From the NCBI GenBank assembly GCA_021773305.1, contig JAJFKH010000092.1, positions 1 through 47,154 on the forward strand: a stretch of 47,154 bases of DNA, given 5' to 3'. Shown here in pieces: positions 44,104 through 47,154 of the stretch; the stretch's first letter is position 1, and each line of letters starts with the position of its first letter. The notes below the pieces were generated by a model that was not told the DNA's origin, ran no database searches, and worked only from the letters and a program-made list of their open reading frames with translations. This DNA comes from Gammaproteobacteria bacterium. GTDB taxonomy: Bacteria; Pseudomonadota; Gammaproteobacteria; UBA1113. A program made the position numbers and the translations under genes.

Positions 44104-44126
44104 GGTGAGACTTTTAACGTCTCACC
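44104..44126. terminator. Bidirectional hairpin terminator
   Basis: GGTGAGAC (44104-44111) and GTCTCACC (44119-44126) pair perfectly around a 7-base loop between two convergent genes (43188-44078 and lysS). The T-tract after it is short on both strands, so strength is uncertain. Confidence 0.6.
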
Positions 44127-44153
44127 CTTTCGTGTTGAAAAAATAACCCCTCA

Positions 44154-45665
44154 CTATTTTGCTAAAGGCCTCATATAGGGAAACAAAATCACATCACGAA
44201 TAGAAGCTGAATCTGTAAACAACATGACTAAACGATCGATACCAATACCCTCTCCTGCTGTGGGAGGCAAACCATATTCCAACGCTTTCACATAGTCTTC
44301 ATCAAAGGGCATGGCTTCATCATCCCCCGCCGCTCGCTCTTGTACTTGCTGACGAAAACGTTCAGCCTGATCATCCGGATCATTTAACTCAGAAAACCCA
44401 TTGGCAATTTCACGACCATCCACAAAAAATTCAAATCTGTCCGTAATGAAAGGGTTTTGATCATTTCGCCGAGCGAGGGGTGAAACTTCTGCGGGATATT
44501 CTGTAATAAAGGTTGGTTGTTTCAATCGATGCTCTGCGGTTTTTTCAAAAATCTCCAGTTGAATTTTTCCTAAACCATAACTTTCTTTCACAGAGATCTG
44601 TAATCGTTGTGCTAATGCGGTTGCTTCTTCAATATTATCCAGCATCGCTTCTGTCACATCAGGGTTGTATTTTAAAATGGCCTGGTTAATAGTCATTCGT
44701 TGAAAAGACTTGGAAAAATCATACTCGCCCCCTGCCGTACTAACAATAGTGGTACCTAACACGCGCTCAGCTATCTCTCGTAACATCGCTTCAGTCAAAT
44801 CCATTAAATCATTGTAATCCGCATAGGCTTGATAAAATTCAAGCATCGTAAATTCGGGATTATGTCGAGTAGATAGCCCTTCGTTGCGAAAATTACGATT
44901 AATTTCAAAAACCCGCTCAAAACCACCCACAACCAGGCGTTTTAAATTGAGTTCCGGCGCTACACGTAAATATAAATCCATCTCAAGCGCATTATGGTAG
45001 GTTGCAAAAGGCTTCGCAGCAGCACCTCCAGGTAAAACTTGCATCATAGGAGTTTCCACTTCCAGAAAATTCCGTGCATTTAAAAATTCACGGATACTAT
45101 CAATAATTTTAGTTCGCAAAATAAATACGCTGCGGCTTTTTTCATTCACCATCAAGTCCAAATAGCGCTGACGGTAGCGTGATTCCACATCCGTCAAGCC
45201 GTGATATTTATCCGGCAATGGGCGCAGGGCCTTGGTCAATAAGCGAATAGAGCTTGCAAAAACAGAAAGCTCTCCGGTTTTTGTTTTAAACAAACGCCCC
45301 GTAACAGCAATAATGTCGCCCAAATCCCATGTTTTAAAATCCGCATAAATATCTTCGCCTACATCATCTCGTCGCAGATACACTTGCATACGGCCCGAGC
45401 TATCTTGAATATGCACAAAGCTGGCCTTACCCATAATACGACGGGTCATCACCCGCCCAGCTATCGCACAACTTATCGTCTCTTGATCTAGCTCTGCTTT
45501 ACCTCGTTCAGCATAATTGTCATGGAGATCGGCGGCTAAACTATCTCGTCGAAAATCATTGGTATAAGCATTACCTGTTTCTCTAAGCTGAGCCAATTTG
45601 GCTCTTCGCTGAGTAATTTGCTCATTCACATCAACAATTTCATTCTCTTCTGGACTTTCACTCAT
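44154..45665 (-). CDS. lysS: Lysyl-tRNA synthetase (class II)
   Basis: LysS charges tRNA-Lys. It has 503 residues from the ATG at 45665; a GTG three codons earlier is possible but E. coli LysS also begins MSE. The N-terminal OB anticodon domain includes [17 protein letters not shown]. Motif 1 lies around FLEVETPMM, motif 2 is [20 protein letters not shown] and motif 3 ends [13 protein letters not shown]. It follows prfB by 13 bases, the classical pair. Confidence 0.97.
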   Translation of the reverse strand: MSESPEENEIVDVNEQITQRRAKLAQLRETGNAYTNDFRRDSLAADLHDNYAERGKAELDQETISCAIAGRVMTRRIMGKASFVHIQDSSGRMQVYLRRDDVGEDIYADFKTWDLGDIIAVTGRLFKTKTGELSVFASSIRLLTKALRPLPDKYHGLTDVESRYRQRYLDLMVNEKSRSVFILRTKIIDSIREFLNARNFLEVETPMMQVLPGGAAAKPFATYHNALEMDLYLRVAPELNLKRLVVGGFERVFEINRNFRNEGLSTRHNPEFTMLEFYQAYADYNDLMDLTEAMLREIAERVLGTTIVSTAGGEYDFSKSFQRMTINQAILKYNPDVTEAMLDNIEEATALAQRLQISVKESYGLGKIQLEIFEKTAEHRLKQPTFITEYPAEVSPLARRNDQNPFITDRFEFFVDGREIANGFSELNDPDDQAERFRQQVQERAAGDDEAMPFDEDYVKALEYGLPPTAGEGIGIDRLVMLFTDSASIRDVILFPYMRPLAK

Positions 45666-45678
45666 GGTTTTCACTCAC

Positions 45679-46783
45679 TTATTTTTCCACTTGACTTTTC
45701 AGGCTCGCTTCAATGAACAGATCTAAATCCCCATCTAGCACCGCTTGGGTGTTGCTCACCTCGACACCGGTACGTAAATCTTTAATTCTCGATTGATCCA
45801 ACACATAGGATCGAATTTGACTTCCCCAACCAATTTCTGATTTAGACTCTTCCAACGCTTGCTTTTCGTCACTGCGCTTTTTCATTTCAAACTCATACAG
45901 TTTTGCCTTCAATTGTTTCATGGCTTGGGCTCTATTCTTATGCTGGGATCGATCATTTTGGCATTGCACCACAATACCGGTAGGTTCGTGGGTCAGCCGC
46001 ACCGCAGAATCCGTTCGATTCACATGCTGTCCACCCGCACCACTGGCTCGATAAGTGTCTACTCGCAGATCCGCAGGATTAATTTCAATATCAATATCAT
46101 CCTCAACTTCAGGATAAACAAAAACCGCAGCAAAAGAAGTATGACGACGATTACCCGAATCAAAAGGAGACTTTCTGACTAAGCGATGCACCCCAGTTTC
46201 TGTGCGCAACCAACCAAAGGCATAGGAACCGGTCAACTTCACGGTTGCACTGCGAATACCTGCAACATCACCGGCAGAGACTTCAATGAGTTCTGTTTTA
46301 AAATCATGTTTCTCTCCCCAACGCAGAAACATTCGCAATAACATTTCTGCCCAATCTTGGGCTTCTGTCCCGCCAGAGCCTGACTGAATATCCAAGTAGG
46401 CATTATTCGCATCCATTTCACCAGAGAACATGCGATTAAATTCTAAGGTTGCCAATGTTTTTTCGAGTTGATCCAATTCGATAATCACATCATCAACGAG
46501 CGTTTGATCTTGCTCTTCTTCGGCGATGAACAAGAGTTCTTTGGCATCTGCCAAGCCAACAGCCAGTTGCGTTAAATTTTTTACAATCCCTGATAATTCT
46601 GCGCGTTCTCGGCCGAGAGCTTGAGCTATGTCTGGTATATTCCAAACATCCGGTTGCTCTAGCTCTCGCTCAACTTCTTGAAGGCGTTCGGTTTTGACAT
46701 CAACGTCAAAGATACCCCCGAATGATCTCACTCCGAGCCAAAAGATCCTGTATTCGCTGCCCAATGGGGTTAATTTCTAACAT
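45679..46783 (-). CDS. prfB: Peptide chain release factor 2, expressed by +1 frameshift
   Basis: RF2 terminates at UAA and UGA. Translation starts at the ATG at 46783 (SD AGGTGA), runs 25 codons to CTT at 46709-46711, meets TGA at 46706-46708, and continues after a +1 shift in the frame 45679-46707, giving 367 residues. The tripeptide SPF (KSPFDSGN) and catalytic GGQ ([10 protein letters not shown]) are present. Reading the second frame alone would give an artefactual N-terminus, so the joined form is correct. Confidence 0.97.
46705..46726 (-). promoter_or_regulatory. prfB programmed +1 frameshift site
   Basis: On the minus strand CGGGGG-TAT-CTT-TGA-C reproduces the E. coli RF2 autoregulation site. 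An internal SD-like GGGGG lies three bases before the slippery CTT, followed by a poor-context UGA. Low RF2 lets the ribosome slip and make RF2. Confidence 0.95.
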
Positions 46784-47154
46784 AATTCACCTGCATGCCA
46801 TTCTCTGTGCAAGATTATACCTAAAATTGCACTCAAAGGAAATCCTCCCTGCTTTCCAATATGAAATGAGCCTAGAGCAGGTGGTGAAAAGGATCCTTCT
46901 CAGGTGGCAAATTTCCAAAGTAAAGTGAGTCCAAATCGCTGATATTTGTGTAAATATATAGCAAACATCATAATCCCAGAATGAAAATTGACCCAGTGCC
47001 TATGAATACTGGTGCTATATCATATTCACCGGAACATTTTGAGCCGGCGCGAGAAACTCTGCCCGCAGCGCACTGCATAGCAGCGGAATGGTTTGTTTAC
47101 CGTACCAATTGCAGTTATGTCGGATACCTTTATTTGGCTTTGGTAAGTCCTTAA
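46784..47154. other. Region beyond prfB: promoter and doubtful 57-residue ORF
   Basis: A perfect -10 TATAAT on the minus strand (46814-46819) lies about 30 bases before the prfB ATG, with no good -35. On the plus strand an ORF of 57 codons (ATG at 46981, TAA at 47152-47154) has no ribosome site and no recognisable similarity, and its GC content rises in the middle. It may be a mobile-element remnant. No other gene is supported. Confidence 0.35.

Noticed and set aside
45679-46764. RF2 starting in the second frame at 46764
   Set aside because: The peptide before the GGIFDVD junction comes from the wrong frame; the frameshift site and the true ATG at 46783 explain the gene.
1-47154. tRNA genes, rRNA genes or prophage
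   Set aside because: No T-loop/acceptor patterns were seen in the intergenic regions, and no phage structural or integrase genes were found.

Overview
The window reads as chromosomal DNA of a moderately AT-rich gammaproteobacterium. Three conserved blocks show this: SRP RNA-dnaX-ybaB-recR; sdhE-ygfX-rpoE followed by lepA-lepB-DUF4845-rnc-era-recO-pdxJ; and prfB-lysS with the programmed RF2 frameshift. Several unrecognised, effector-like proteins, homogentisate dioxygenase and a PmrA-box-like promoter fit a host-associated lineage such as Legionellales. That placement is inference; no 16S or marker phylogeny is available here.

Layout. 1-3526 (+): 4.5S RNA, dnaX, ybaB, recR and a glutathione S-transferase. 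3540-4808: two perfect palindromes followed by an ATPase with a DUF4143-type C-terminus. 4811-8000 (-): an unknown protein and an OmpR/EnvZ-like two-component pair. 8109-12715 (+): hmgA, an L,D-transpeptidase, proB and proA. 12796-14433 (+): an AbiE toxin-antitoxin pair behind duplicated operator-like inverted repeats. 14530-15636 (+): an unknown proline-rich protein.

15654-32402 (-) is the centrepiece, a colinear run of 17 genes for a type IVb pilus of the R64 thin-pilus kind. In transcription order it has the assembly ATPase (pilQ), the inner-membrane platform (pilR), three short major-type pilins, seven further pilin-like proteins, then pilL, secretin pilN, pilO2, pilP, sixA and a polytopic membrane protein. 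Ten prepilin-like genes in one operon is unusual. Six of the seven large ones form a diverged, cysteine-patterned paralogous family (two subgroups of three), and three of the ten have abnormal prepilin-processing motifs. No prepilin peptidase, PilM, lytic transglycosylase, PilV shufflon adhesin or retraction ATPase is seen here. I regard this as the most promising undescribed system in the window: a pilus with an expanded, disulfide-rich minor-pilin set that may form a tip complex.

32403-33271: an eroded IS481-type transposase fragment and a stand-alone Hpt phosphotransfer protein. 33221-40662 (-): the pdxJ to sdhE housekeeping block. rpoE abuts lepA, with no rseA/rseB/rseC genes between them. 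40801-44078: three unrecognised proteins (one with an Ig-like fold signature, one with a membrane hairpin) and ygfZ. 44154-46783 (-): lysS and prfB. The last 370 bases hold the prfB promoter region and a doubtful 57-residue ORF.
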